From: Cornus controversa
Taxonomy: Eukaryota; Streptophyta; Magnoliopsida; Cornales; Cornaceae
Reading direction: 5' to 3'
DNA: 64,000 bases
Assembly (NCBI GenBank): GCA_026545225.1
Contig: CM048850.1
Span: 1,116,001-1,180,000 of the forward strand
The notes under the pieces: model-generated
Told to the model about the DNA's origin: nothing
What the model saw: the letters and a program-made list of their open reading frames with translations, nothing else
Databases searched by the model: none
Translations under genes and position numbers: made by a program
In this document: in pieces, positions 11,191 to 24,300 of the stretch
How the letters are laid out: every line of letters begins with the position of its first letter
Numbering within the stretch: position 1 is the stretch's first letter

Positions 11191-12456
11191 ATGGGTACGG
11201 GGGTGATGAAGACATGGGCTTCAGTTGCGGGTCAGAACACATGTAACGGTGGAAAATTTGAATATTTTCCCCCTGAAGAGGAAGAGGAGGGACCTGTGGT
11301 ATCACCCCCTCCAGAGATTGCTGATGCAGGTATGAAGGAGTGGGATACAACATTGGTTGGATACTTTGTAGACCAGAAATTGCCATACTTCACGGTGAAT
11401 AACATAGCTCAGAAGTTATGGAGTAGACAGGGGCTTATGGAAGTGTTGGGAACTGACAAGGGGTTCTTCTTCTTTAAATTCATGAGTATGCAAAATAGGG
11501 ATGATGTTTTGGAGCAAGGACCATGGCACTTTTTGGGATGTCATATTGTTTTGAAGAAATGGCAGGAAGGTATGGAGCTGCATAAGGAGAAGCTGGAAAA
11601 GATTCCGGTATGGGTTAAATTGTTTAATGTTCCGTTGGAATACTGGACCCCGAAGGGGTTAAGCTATCTTGCTAGTGCAATTGGAGTACCACTATATGCA
11701 GACTCGTTAACCCTGTTAAAGAAAAGGGTGAGTTTTGCTCGGATTTGTATTAAAGTTTGCCCAGAAAAGGAGCTACTATCTGAATTTAAGCTGAAGTTAA
11801 AGAATGGGGAGAAAATAGCTATTTATGTGGAGTACCAATGGAAGCCATTGATATGCAGTGAGTGCCATAGCTTTGGGCATAGAGATATAAACTGTATTCT
11901 GAAAGGAAGCAATGCTGGAAAAGAGAGTATTACTGAGCCATCAACGACTGCTAAAGACCAAGGTAATGGGAAAAAGGATCAGAATAGGAATGAGCATCAA
12001 GGTGAATGGAATGTAGTAATAAAGAAGAAAATGCAAGGAAGGGAGGATAAATGTATGGAGAATAAAGGAATAGAAGGTAAACGGGAGGAGTATGCAGGGG
12101 TAATGGAAGGGCTTGCACAGGAACAGGTGTCTCCAAATAGATTCCAAATCCTAAGTGTAATGGAGGAGATAAATGAAGTAGTGGAAGATGGAAGGGAGGA
12201 GATAAGTGTAATGGAAGAGCCAAATGAAGTAGTTGAAGATGGAAGGGAGGAGCAGATAGGGCACAAACAAGATATCAATGCTGAGATGGAGGAGACAAAA
12301 GGTAAGGACACTGCTAAACCTTCTATTACTGAAGCAAATGGAAGTAATAGTAGGAAATCATCTGGGTTATTAAAGCCAAAGAGGGGTATGTATATAAAAC
12401 TCCCTAAAACAGGGGTGGGGGAGAGTAGTAAATCCTGTTCATCTTTTGATTCATGA
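11191..12456 (+). CDS. LINE ORF1 protein, DUF4283 and CCHC zinc knuckle
   Basis: This is a 421-codon frame of the plant L1 ORF1 type, a nucleic-acid-binding protein expected to coat element RNA. Residues 8-12 (KTWAS) are the short word usual just before this domain. Residues about 50-125 match the DUF4283 pattern, including YFTVNNIAQKLW, FFFFKF and GPWHFLGCHIVLKKW. A CCHC knuckle, CSECHSFGHRDINC (C-X2-C-X4-H-X4-C), lies at residues 222-235. The remainder is a charged, low-complexity tail with a 17-residue tandem duplication (VMEEINEVVEDGREEIS, then a variant copy). ATG 11191 is the first in the open frame, but the frame is open upstream to 11086, so the real N-terminus may lie further up. The TGA at 12454-12456 overlaps the ATG of ORF2 as ATGA. 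Confidence 0.88.
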   Translation: MGTGVMKTWASVAGQNTCNGGKFEYFPPEEEEEGPVVSPPPEIADAGMKEWDTTLVGYFVDQKLPYFTVNNIAQKLWSRQGLMEVLGTDKGFFFFKFMSMQNRDDVLEQGPWHFLGCHIVLKKWQEGMELHKEKLEKIPVWVKLFNVPLEYWTPKGLSYLASAIGVPLYADSLTLLKKRVSFARICIKVCPEKELLSEFKLKLKNGEKIAIYVEYQWKPLICSECHSFGHRDINCILKGSNAGKESITEPSTTAKDQGNGKKDQNRNEHQGEWNVVIKKKMQGREDKCMENKGIEGKREEYAGVMEGLAQEQVSPNRFQILSVMEEINEVVEDGREEISVMEEPNEVVEDGREEQIGHKQDINAEMEETKGKDTAKPSITEANGSNSRKSSGLLKPKRGMYIKLPKTGVGESSKSCSSFDS

Positions 12457-15400
12457 AGGTTGGGATATGGAACATTAGGGGTTTGAATAATCCCAGAAAG
12501 CAGAGGGAAGTTAGGAGGATTATAAATCAATTTGATTTACCTCTGGTATGTTTAGTTGAAACAAAAATAAAGGAGCATAGGAAGAAGGATGTCCTAAAAG
12601 CTATAAATAAGGACTGGTGTATGGTTCACAACTATGAGTACTCTGGAAGTGGCAGGGTTTGGGTGATGTGGGATTCTGGAAAGGTGCAGGTTACAGTTTT
12701 AAAATGTTCGGAGCAGATGATTCATTGTGGAATTAGGTCTAATGATGGGTCCTTTAGCTGTGTTGCTACCTTTGTTTATTGGCTGAACTGCCATATAGGA
12801 AGGAGAAGCCTCTGGCGAGATATCCAAAATCTAGCTGGGGAGTGCAGAGATGTTCCTTGGGTCTTGGCAGGAGATTTCAATGCAGTAAGATACCAGCATG
12901 AAAGGGTTGGAGGTACTAGTGAATGGGCAGATATTATGAAGGAGTTTGGGCAATGCATTCAGGAGGCTGAACTTCTGGACTTAAGGTATTCTGGAATAAA
13001 ATTTACCTGGTCTACAAAGACCTTATTCAGGAAACTTGATAGAGTTTTGGTTAATGAGAAATGGATAAGTCAGATGAGAAATTCAGAGGCAGTTTTTGAA
13101 CCTCCTGGGATTTCAGATCATGCTTTGATTCTATTAAAAGCTCCTTTAGTCCATCAAAAATCAAAGAAGCCATTCAGACTGAATAACTTCCTTATGAATC
13201 ATAAGGATTTCATCAATGTTGTAAATGAAGTGTGGCAGAGAAGAGTTAGGGGTACTCCCATGTTTGTGGTTACTCAAAAGTTGAGAATGTTGAAGATTGA
13301 ATTGAAGAAGATGAATTGTGCTCATTTTAGTGATTTGTCCAAAAGAGTTAAGGAAGCTAGAGAGGATCTTCACAATTTACAGAGGAAAGTGGATGAATTC
13401 CCTCTGATTGCTGAGTTCAAGCAGCAAGAGATGAAACAACTTCATAAGTATCAGAATTTGGAGAATGCAGAGGAAGTGTTTTTCAGGCAACAATCCAGGG
13501 TTCAATGGCTTCAGCATGGAGATAAGAATACTTCATACTTCCATAAAGTAGCTGTCCAGAGGAGACAAAGGAATAGTATTGTGTCTATTACTAATGTAGA
13601 GGGGCAGAGGTTGGATCAACAAGAGTTGGTTGCTCAAGAAATTGTGGATTGCTATAAAAGGCTTTTAAGTAAAAGGGAAGGAGAGCCTGCTTCCCCTGAT
13701 TTGTCTCAATTTGTCCAGCATCCTATCAGTATGGATCAGAATGCTCACATGCAGAGGGAAGTGACAACTGAAGAAGTGAGGAATACTATATTTTCCTTAA
13801 AGGATGATAAAGCTCCAGGAAGTGATGGGTATAATGCTCTTTTTTTCAAAAAAGTATGGCATATAATTGGTTGGGATGTAACAAGGGCTGTAAAGGATTT
13901 CTTTGTCTCTGGCAAGATTCTAAAGGAGATTAATTCTACTATTATTACTCTAGTCCCGAAAGTGGAAAATCCAACTTATGTGGCAGATTTTAGACCTATA
14001 TCTGTATGCAACATGATTTACAAGTGTATTGCAAAGATCATTGCCAACAGATTGAAGCCAGTTCTCCCAGAGGCAATTAGCTTAAACCAAGGGGCATTTA
14101 TTCCAAGTAGAAGCATAACTGATAACATACTGCTTGCCCAAGAATTAATGAGGGGATACCATAAGTCTTTAAGACCTGCTAGGGTAGCGCTGAAGGTGGA
14201 TTTACAGAAGGCCTATAATACAGTCTCCTGGAATTTCATGGAAGCCACTCTTAAAGCATTTAACATTCCTCAGCAGGTGAGACATTGGATTATGACATGT
14301 GTTTCCACGGCAAAGTTTTCTGTGAATGTGAATGGGAATTTGGAGGGATATTTTGGGAGTGGAAGGGGGCTTAGGCAGGGTGACCCTATGTCTCCATATT
14401 TGTTTGTGATGGTGATGGAGGTCCTTACAGGTCTATTGCAGGTCAGGACTTCTCAAAATGGATTCCAATATCATTGGAAATGTGCTGATCAGAAGTTGAG
14501 CAATATTGTGTTTGCTGATGATTTAATGATGTTCTCAGCAGGGGATCCTTATTCTGTGAATTTGCTTATGGAAACTGTTAATGAGTTTGGAGCTTTCTCA
14601 GGTCTCTTTCCTAACAATGCTAAGAGTATGATGTTTAGTTCTGGGCTGACTAAAATGGACAAGGATCAAATACTAAACTCTTTATGTTTTCAGCAAGGAG
14701 ACCTTCCTGTAAAATACCTTGGGGTGCCTCTGCTTTCCACCAGACTAAAGGCTGCTCACTGTGAGGGGCTTATAAACAAGATTACTGGGAGAGTAAAATC
14801 TTGGGCTAGTAGATACTTATCGTTTGCAGGGAGGTTGCAGCTGATTCAGGCTGTGTTATTTTCTACTCAAGTGTACTGGGCTTCAACCTTTGTGCTGCCG
14901 AAGGCTGTGCTGAAGGAGGTAAATACTATAATGAGGAAATTTTTATGGAAAGGATCAGATTTAAAGATAGGGGGGAGAAAGTTGGGTGGAGTCACGTGTG
15001 CTTTCCAAAAGAGGAGGGGGGATTGGGCATTAAAGATGCTTTAATTTGGAATAATGCAGCAATGGCTAAGCATCTATGGAGGATTATTCAACCGAAGTGT
15101 GAGTCTTTATAGGTTGCTTGGGTGAAGAAGCACCTCCTGAAGGGTAAGAATTTCTGGAATGTTAAGATCCCAGCTGAGTGCTCCTGGACTTGGAGTAAAC
15201 TTTTAAAAATGAGGAATATGTTTAGATACAATGTGAGATATGTGATTGGAAATGGGCTGTACACATCTATGTGGCATGACTATTGGTTGCCAAGTGGCCC
15301 TTTGAGCATGCAGTATCACAGAAGAATGATAACTGATTCTGGGCTGGGAGAGGAGGCTACAGTTGCTGCAGTGGTAGATGGGAATCAATGGAAATGGCCA

Positions 15401-16090
15401 ACCACAAATACCATGGAGTGGATGACAATAAGGAGCAGTATTCCAGAAAATTTTAAGCCTAACAGTTCTATCGAAGACAAAATAATCTGGGATCCAACAG
15501 GAAAGGAGTTTTCCATTAGATCTACCTGGGAAGCCTTGAGGCCTAAGCAAGTAAGGGTGAACTGGAAGGGTATTATTTGGTTTGCTGCAAACATTCCTAA
15601 GCATGCTTTTTGCTTATGGCTTGTGAATCAAAATAGGATATGTACTCAATACAGGCTTATGGCATGGGGGGTTGTGATGACTGGAAATTGCATTTTCTGT
15701 AAGAGTAGAATAGAGGATAGGGATCATTTGTTCTTTGAATGTAGCTTCACTAATAGACTGTGGAAATCAATTAAAGAGAAAAGTGCTCTGCAATGGCCGG
15801 ATGGAGACTGGAATGCAACTATGAACTGGGCAGTGCTGACTCTTCAAGGGAAGACTTTGATTTCAATTGTGAACAAGCTGGCTTTAGCAGCAACAGTTTA
15901 TGAAATCTGGAATGAAAGGAATAAAAGAATGTATGCTGGTGAGTACAGGGACATTGGTGCTGTTAAAGCAAGCATCATTCAAGAAGTGAGATTCAGGATG
16001 ATATCAATGAAGAGATTTCCTTGCAATGCTAGGAACCAGTGGATTCAGCAGGAATGGAGGTTACCAGAATCTATCTATGATAGGGTCTAG
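12453..16090 (+). pseudogene. LINE ORF2: endonuclease and reverse transcriptase, broken
   Basis: ORF2 nicks the target and copies element RNA. It starts at ATG 12453 (MKVGIWNIRGLNNP). The endonuclease fills residues about 1-230, with WNIRG, LVETKI, LAGDFNAV, KLDRVLVN and ISDHALI. The reverse transcriptase covers about 450-730, with KVDLQKAYN near 582, RQGDPMSPYLF near 640 and the catalytic FADD at 687-690. The word usually read KAYDTV is KAYNTV here. The first frame ends at TAA 15042-15044. Homology continues in another frame from a G6 run at 14970-14975, marking a one-base deletion (or two-base insertion). That frame has one TAG at 15110-15112, probably a former Trp codon, and then continues to the stop at 16088-16090. 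The last part holds the zinc-binding region typical of plant L1 (IPKHAFCLWL, then CIFCKSRIEDRDHLFFEC). The full length would be about 1210 residues. The protein is inactive as it stands. Confidence 0.93.
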
Positions 16091-16482
16091 GCTGGAGATG
16101 TTGAGATGGGAGGTTTCCATATATGGTATGAATTGCTGGTTTACAATTTGGGGTTTTTATTGCTGGTATAGGTTGATGGTTTGGCAGAGTTGCAGAGATT
16201 ACATGCTCGGAAAGGGTGCTGTTTGTAGTTTGGCTGCGGATGAATTTAGTAGGAGGTACTGGTATGCTTTGAGTTTGGGATATTATGCCTGGTTTAAGAT
16301 GCTAGTTCTAGGAAATTGGACTGACTATACTTTGAATCACATGATGTCTCTGTACAACCGGAATACCTGTTATGAATCTTGTGGAAGAAATGCAAATAGG
16401 AGGTCCAAACAGCTTCTTTGGGACTACAGGAGCTGGTGTAGAGTATAGAGATACTGGGCTTGCTGCAAACAATTTTTCTATC
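16091..16482 (+). other. LINE 3' non-coding segment without poly(A)
   Basis: These 392 bases lie between the end of ORF2 and the return of the satellite at TTCAATACC. The segment matches neither the satellite nor a recognised domain. No A-tract or simple repeat occurs at its end (the last bases are CAATTTTTCTATC), although L1 copies normally finish in poly(A). The simplest reading is a 3' untranslated region whose terminal part was deleted. A 140-codon frame that crosses it has no recognisable homology and is not annotated. Confidence 0.6.
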
Positions 16483-19400
16483 TTCAATACCAGCAATTCG
16501 TAGCAGAAATTGTGCATGATCACAACTGTAGGATGCTTTGTGACGAATTCGACCGTCTAGAAATCCAAAAGAAAGGAGCAAGTCAATAACGATTTTAAAC
16601 TTGCTTTGTCTGAGTTGCTTCGACTCAAAAAGTCCCATTCTAGGAGAAATTATGTCATGCGTTGCTTTTACCCGAATTTGACCGTCTGGAAGTTCGAAAG
16701 AAACAATGTGCACGTCAATCCGGTCTCCATCCATTTTTGTTTGATTTGTTCTTATTCGAAAAGACCCATTCCAAGAAGAAACCTTGCACGATCATAAACC
16801 GTGCGGTGTTTTGTGCCAGATTCTACCGTCTTGACTTGCAGAAGAAATGAGCATCGCAACAACGATTTTAAACTAGTTTCATTTGAGTTGTTTTGATTCG
16901 AAAAGTCCCATTCCTTGAGAAATCTTGCCACAATCAGTTTCGTATGTTGCTTTTTGCGAAACTCCACCGGTTTGATGTCCAAAAGAAATGACAAACACGT
17001 TGATCAGATCTTCATCCTACTTTTTTTGAGTAGTTATGAATCAAAGTGAGCAACTCCGTGTAGAAATCGTGTATGATAACAACCTTGTGCTGCTTTGTGC
17101 CAACTTTGATTGTCTGGATGTTTAAAAGGAACAATGAGGAATCTATCAGCGATCTAAAGTAGTTTTGTTTGAGTTATTTTGATTCGAGAAGCCCCATTCC
17201 TAGAGAAATCGTGCCACAATCAGAATTGTCCGTTGCTGGTTGCCAAATTAGACTGTCAAGACGTTCAAAAGAAACGACGAGCATGTCGATCCGATCTTCA
17301 TCATGTTTTGTTTGAGTTGTTATGAATTGAAAAGAACAAATCCTTGCAGAAATCAAGCATGACAACAACAGTTTTAAACTAGCTTTGTTTGAGATGCTTT
17401 GATTTAAAAAGCCCAATCCTAGAGAAATTGTGCCATAATTAAAATCGTACGTTACTTTTTCCCGAATTCGACCGTCTGGACGTCAAAAGCAAACAATGAT
17501 CGTGCCCAATCCGATCTTCATCCTATTTTGTTTAAGTCGTTCTGATTCAGAAAGAGCAATTCTTTACAGAATTGGTGCGTGATCACAACCGTATAGTGCT
17601 TTGTGCCAAAATCGACCATATGTACATCCGAAAGAAATGGGCATGGCAACAAAAATTTTGAACTAGCTTCATTTGAGTGGTTTTGATTTTAAAAGTCCCA
17701 TTCCAAGAGAAATTGTGCTATACTCAGAATCAAGCATTGCTTTGTGCCAAATTCGACCGTTTAGATGTCGAAAAGAAACAACGAGCATGTCGATCCCAAC
17801 TTGATCCTGTTCTGTTTGAGTCATTTTATTCAATACAAGCAATTCGTAGCAGAAATTGTGCATGATCACAACTGTAGGATGCTTTGTGACGAATTTGACC
17901 GTCTAGACTTTCAAAAGAAAGGAGCAAGTCAACAACGACTTTAAACTTGCTTTGTCTTAGTTGGTTCGACTAGAAAAGTCCCATTCCAGGAGAAATTATG
18001 TCGTGCGTTGCTTTTTCCCGAATTCGACCGTCTGGAAGTCCGAAAGAAAGAATGTGCACGTCAATCCGGTCTCCATCCATTTTTGTTTGATTTGTTCTTA
18101 TTCGAAAAGACCCATTCCAAGAAGAAACCTTGCACGATCATAAACCGTGCGGTGTTTTGTGCCAGATTCTACCGTCTTGACTTGCAGAAGAAATGAGCAT
18201 CGCAACAACGATTTCAAACTAGCTTCGTTTGAGTTGTTTTGATTCGAAAAGTCCCATTCCTTGAGAAATCTTGCCACAATCAGTTTCGTATGTTGCTTTT
18301 TGCGAAACTCCACCGGTTTGATGTCCAAAAGAAATGACAAGCACGTTGATCAGATCTTCATCCTACTTTTTTTGAGTAGTTATGAATCAAAGTGAGCAAC
18401 TCCATGTAGAAATCGTGTATGATAACAACCTTGTGCTGCTTTGTGCCAACTTTGATTGTCTGGACGTTTAAAAGGAACAATGAGCAAGCTATCAACGATT
18501 TAAAGTAGTTTTGTTTGAGTTGTTTTGATTCGAGAAGCCCCATTCCTAGAGAAATCGTGCCACAATCAGAATTGTCCGTTGCTGGTTGCCAAATTAGACT
18601 GCAAGACGTCCCAAAGAAACGACGAGCATGTCGATCCGATCTTCATCATGTTTTGTTTGAGTTATTCTGAATCAAAAAGAACAATTCCTTGCAGAAATCA
18701 ACCATGACAACAACAGTTTTAAACTAGCTTTGTTTGAGATGCTTTGATTTAGAAAGTCCCATTCCTAGAGAAATTGTGCCATAATTAAAATCATACGTTG
18801 CTTTTTCCCGAATTCGACCGTCTGGATGTCAAAAGCAAACAATGATCGTGCCAATCCGATCTTCATCCTATTTTGTTTAAGTCATTCTGATTCAGAAAGA
18901 GCAATTCTTTACAGAATTGGTGCGTGATCACAACCGTATGGTGCTTTGTGCCAAAATCGACCATATGTACATCTGAAAGAAATGGGCATTGCAACAACAA
19001 TTTTGAACTAGCTTCATTTGAGTCGTTTTGATTTTAAAAGTCCCATTCCAAGAGAAATCGTGATATACTCAGAATCAAGCATCGCTTTGCGCCAAATTCG
19101 ACCGTTTAGACGTCGAAAAGAAACAACGAGCATGTCGATCCCAACTTGATCCTGTTCTGTTTGAGTCATTTTATTCAATACCAGCAATTCGTAGCAGAAA
19201 TTGTGCATGATCACAACTGTAGGATGTTTTGTGACGAATTCGACCGTCTAGAAATCCTAAAGAAAGGAGCAAGTCAATAACGATTTTAAACTTGCTTTGT
19301 CTGAGTTGCTTCGACTCGAAAAGTCCCATTCCAGGAGAAATTATGTCGTGCGTTGCTTTTTCCCGAATTCGACCGTCTGGAAGTTCGAAACAAACAATGT

Positions 19401-21360
19401 GCACGTCAATCCGGTCTCCATCGATTTTTGTTTGATTTGTTCTTATTCGAAAAGACCCATTCCAAGAAGAAACCTTGCACGATCATAAACTGTGCGGTGT
19501 TTTGTGCCAGATTCTACCGTCTTGACTTGCAGAAGAAATGAGCATCGCAACAACGATTTCAAACTAGCTTCGTTTGACTTGTTTTGATTCGAAAAGTCCC
19601 ATTCCTTGAAAAATCTTGCCACAATCAGTTTCGTATGTTGCTTTTTGCGAAACTCCACCGGTTTGATGTCCAAAAGAAATGACAAGCACGTTGATCAGAT
19701 CTTCATCCTACTTTTTTTGAGTAGTTATGAATCAAAGTGAGCAACTCCGTGTAGAAATCGTGTATGATAACAACCTCGTGCTGCTTTGTGCCAACTTTGA
19801 TTGTCTGGACGTTTAAAAGGAACAATGAGCAAGCTATCAACGATTTAAAGTAGTTTTGTTTGAGTTATTTTGATTCGAGAAGCCCCATTCCTAGAGAAAT
19901 CGTGCCACAATCAGAATTGTCCGTTGCTGGTTGCCAAATTAGACTGTCAAGACGTCCCAAAGAAACGACGAGCATGTCGATCCAATCTTCATCATGTTTT
20001 GTTTGAGTTGTTCTGAATCGAAAAGAACAATTCCTTGCAGAAATCAAGCATGACAACAACAGTTTTAAACTAGCTTTGTTTGAGATGCTTTGATTTAGAA
20101 AGTCCCATTCCTAGAGAAATTGTGTCATAATTAAAATCGTACGTTACTTTTTCCCGAATTCGACCGTCTGAATGTCAAAAGCAAACAATGATCGTGCCAA
20201 TCCGATCTTCATCCTATTTTGTTTAAGTCATTCTGATTCAGAAAGAGCAATTCTTTACAGAATTGGTGCGTGATCACAACCGTATGGTGCTTTGTGCCAA
20301 AATCGACCATATGTACATCTGAAAGAAATGGGCATTGCAACAACAATTTTGAACTAGCTTCATTTGAGTTGTTTTGATTTTAAAAGTCCCATTACAAGAG
20401 AAATCGTGATATACTCAGAATCAAGCATCGCTTTGCGCCAAATTCAACCGTTTAGACGTCGAAAAGAAACAACGAGCATGTCGATCCCAACTTGATCCTG
20501 TTCTGTTTGAGTCATTTTATTCAATACCAGCAATTCGTAGCAGAAATTGTGCATGATCACAACTGTAGGATGCTTTGTGACGAATTCGACCATCTAGAAA
20601 TCCAAAAGAAAGGAGCAAGTCAATAACGATTTTAAACTTGCTTTGTCTGAGTTGCTTCGACTCGAAAAGTCCCATTCTAGGAGAAATTATGTCGTGCGTT
20701 GCTTTTTCCCGAATTCGACTGTCTGGAAGTTCGAAAGAAACAATGTGCACGTCAATCCGGTCTCCATCCATTTTTGTTTGATTTGTTCTTATTCGAAAAG
20801 ACCCATTCCAAGAAGAAACCTTGCACGATCATAAACCGTGCGGTGTTTTGTGCCAGATTCTACCGTCTTGACTTGCAGAAGAAATGAGCATCGCAACAAC
20901 GATTTTAAACTAGTTTCATTTGAGTTGTTTTGATTCGAAAAGTCCCATTCCTTGAGAAATCTTGCCACAATCAGTTTCGTATGTTGCTTTTTGCGAAACT
21001 CCACCGGTTTGATGTCCAAAAGAAATGACAAGCACGTTGATCAGATCTTCATCCTACTTTTTTTGAGTAGTTATGAATCAAAGTGAGCAACTCCATGTAG
21101 AAATCGTGTATGATAACAACCTTGTGCTGCTTTGTGCCAACTTTGATTGTTTGGATGTTTAAAAGGAACAATGAGGAATCTATCAACGATCTAAAGTAGT
21201 TTTGTTTGAGTTATTTTGATTCGAGAAGCCCCATTCCTAGAGAAATCGTGCCACAATCAGAATTGTCCGTTGCTGGTTACCAAATTAGACTGTCAAGACG
21301 TTTAAAAGAAACGACGAGCATGTCGATCCGATCTTCATCATGTTTTGTTTGAGTTGTTAA

Positions 21361-24300
21361 GAATTGAAAAGAACAAATCCTTGCAGAAATCAAGCATGAC
21401 AACAACAGTTTTAAACTAGCTTTGTTTGAGATGCTTTGATTTAAAAAGTCCCAATCCTAGAGAAATTGTGCCATAATTAAAATCGTACGTTACTTTTTCC
21501 CGAATTCGACCGTCTGGACGTCAAAAGCAAACAATGATCGTGCCCAATCCGATCTTCATCCTATTTTGTTTAAGTCGTTCTGATTCAGAAAGAGCAATTC
21601 TTTACAGAATTGGTGCGTGATCACAACCGTATAGTGCTTTGTGCCAAAATCGACCATATGTACATCCGAAAGAAATGGGCATGGCAACAAAAATTTTGAA
21701 CTAGCTTCATTTGAGTGGTTTTGATTTTAAAAGTCCCATTCCAAGAGAAATTGTGCTATACTCAGAATCAAGCATTGCTTTGTGCCAAATTCGACCGTTT
21801 AGATGTCGAAAAGAAACAACGAGCATGTCGATCCCAACTTGATCCTGTTCTGTTTGAGTCATTTTATTCAATACCAGCAATTCGTAGCAGAAATTGTGCA
21901 TGATCACAACTGTAGGATGCTTTGTGACGAATTCGACCGTCTAGAAATCCTAAAGAAAGGAGCAAGTCAATAACGATTTTAAACTTGCTTTGTCTGAGTT
22001 GCTTCGACTCGAAAAGTCCCATTCCAGGAGAAATTATGTCGTGCGTTGCTTTTTCCCGAATTCGACCGTCTGGAAGTTCGAAAGAAACAATGTGCACGTC
22101 AATCCGGTCTCCATCCATTTTTGTTTGATTTGTTCTTATTCGAAAAGACCCATTCCAAGAAGAAACCTTGCACGATCATAAACCGTGCGGTGTTTTGTGC
22201 CAGATTCTACCGTCTTGACTTGCAGAAGAAATGAGCATCGCAACAACGATTTCAAACTAGCTTCATTTGACTTGTTTTGATTCGAAAAGTCCCATTCCTT
22301 GAAAAATCTTGCCACAATCAGTTTCGTATGTTGCTTTTTGCGAAACTCCACCGGTTTGATGTCCAAAAGAAATGACAAGCACGTTGATCAGATCTTCATC
22401 CTACCTTTTTTGAGTAGTTATGAATCAAAGTGAGCAACTCCGTGTAGAAATCGTGTATGATAACAACCTTGTGCTGCTTTGTGCCAACTTTGATTGTCTG
22501 GACGTTTAAAAGGAACAATGAGCAAGCTATCAACGATTTAAAGTAGTTTTGTTTGAGTTGTTTTGATTCGAGAAGCCCCATTCCTAGAGAAATCGTGCCA
22601 CAATCAGAATTGTCCGTTGTTGGTTGCCAAATTAGACTGCAAGACGTCCCAAAGAAACGACGAGCATGTCGATCCAATCTTCATCATGTTTTGTTTGAGT
22701 TGTTCTGAATCGAAAAGAACAATTCCTTGCAGAAATCAAGCATGACAACAACAGTTTTAAACTAGCTTTGTTTGAGATGCTTTGATTTAGAAAGTCCCAT
22801 TCCTAGAGAAATTGTGCCATAATTAAAATCGTACGTTGCTTTTTCCCGAATTCGACCGTCTGGATGTCAAAAGCAAACAATGATCGTGCCAATCCGATCT
22901 TCATCCTATTTTGTTTAAGTCATTCTGATTCAGAAAGAGCAATTCTTTATAGAATTGGTGCGTGATCACAACCGTATGGTGCTTTGTGCCAAAATCGACC
23001 ATATGTACATCTGAAAGAAATGGGCATTGCAACAACAATTTTGAACTAGCTTCATTTGAGTTGTTTTGATTTTAAAAGTCCCATTACAAGAGAAATCGTG
23101 ATATACTCAGAATCAAGCATCGCTTTGCGCCAAATTCAACCGTTTAGACGTCGAAAAGAAACAACGAGCATGTCGATCCCAACTTGATCCTGTTATGTTT
23201 GAGTCATTTTATTCAATACCAGCAATTCGTAGCAGAAATTGTGCATGATCACAACTGTAGGATGCTTTGTGACGAATTCGACCGTCTAGAAATCCAAAAG
23301 AAAGGAGCAAGTCAATAACGATTTTAAACTTGCTTTGTCTGAGTTGCTTCGACTCGAAAAGTCCCATTCTAGGAGAAATTATGTCGTGCGTTGCTTTTTC
23401 CTGAATTCGACCGTCTGGAAGTTCGAAAGAAACAATGTGCACGTTAATCCGGTCTCCATCCATTTTTGTTTGATTTGTTCTTATTCGAAAAGACCCATTC
23501 CAAGAAGAAACCTTGCACGATCATAAACCGTGCGGTGTTTTGTGCCAGATTCTACCGTCTTGACTTGCAGAAGAAATGAGCATCGCAACAACGATTTTAA
23601 ACTAGTTTCATTTGAGTTGTTTTGATTCGAAAAGTCCCATTCCTTGATAAATCTTGCCACAATCAGTTTCGTATGTTGCTTTTTGCGAAACTCCACCGGT
23701 TTGATGTCGAAAAGAAATGACAAACACGTTGATCAGATCTTCATCCTACTTTTTTTGAGTAGTTATGAATCAAAGTGAGCAACTCCGTGTTGAAATCGTG
23801 TATGATAACAACCTTGTGCTGCTTTGTGCCAACTTTGATTGTTTGGATGTTTAAAAGGAACAATGAGGAATCTATCAACGATCTAAAGTAGTTTTGTTTG
23901 AGTTATTTTGATTCGAGAAGCCCCATTCCTAGAGAAATCGTGCCACAATCAGAATTGTCCGTTGCTGGTTGCCAAATTAGACTGTCAAGACGTTCAAAAG
24001 AAACGACGAGCATGTCGATCCGATCTTCATCATGTTTTGTTTGAGTTGTTATGAATTGAAAAGAACAAATCCTTGCAGAAATCAAGCATGACAACAACAG
24101 TTTTAAACTAGCTTTGTTTGAGATGCTTTGATTTAAAAAGTCCCAATCCTAGAGAAATTGTGCCATAATTAAAATCGTACGTTACTTTTTCCCGAATTCG
24201 ACCGTCTGGACGTCAAAAGCAAACAATGATCGTGCCCAATCCGATCTTCATCCTATTTTGTTTAAGTCGTTCTGATTCAGAAAGAGCAATTCTTTACAGA

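Larger units (their letters stand above)
10351..16482 (+). mobile_element. L1-type LINE retrotransposon, degenerate
   Basis: This is a 6.1-kb non-LTR retrotransposon inside the satellite. In order it has a 5' leader (10351-10591), ORF1 in two frames (10592-12456), ORF2 (12453-16090) and a 3' non-coding segment (16091-16482). ORF1 has a DUF4283-like domain and a CCHC knuckle. ORF2 has an apurinic-type endonuclease, a reverse transcriptase and a C-terminal zinc-binding region, the layout of plant L1 elements. No poly(A) tail and no target-site duplication are visible. The left flank stops after ATGGGCATTG (M6) and the array resumes with TTCAATACC (M8), so about 182 bp of the period is absent. 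The 3' end was probably lost together with flanking satellite DNA. The element cannot move by itself: ORF2 has a frameshift and a stop codon, and ORF1 probably has a frameshift. Confidence 0.95.

Noticed and set aside
10703..11386. Minus-strand frame of 227 codons across LINE ORF1
   Set aside because: It lies opposite ORF1, is rich in Ser/Pro/Leu as expected from the complement of a charged Gly/Arg-rich frame, and has no recognised domain.
16026..16448. 140-codon frame over the LINE 3' end
   Set aside because: It overlaps the end of ORF2 in another frame and continues into non-coding sequence; no homology recognised.
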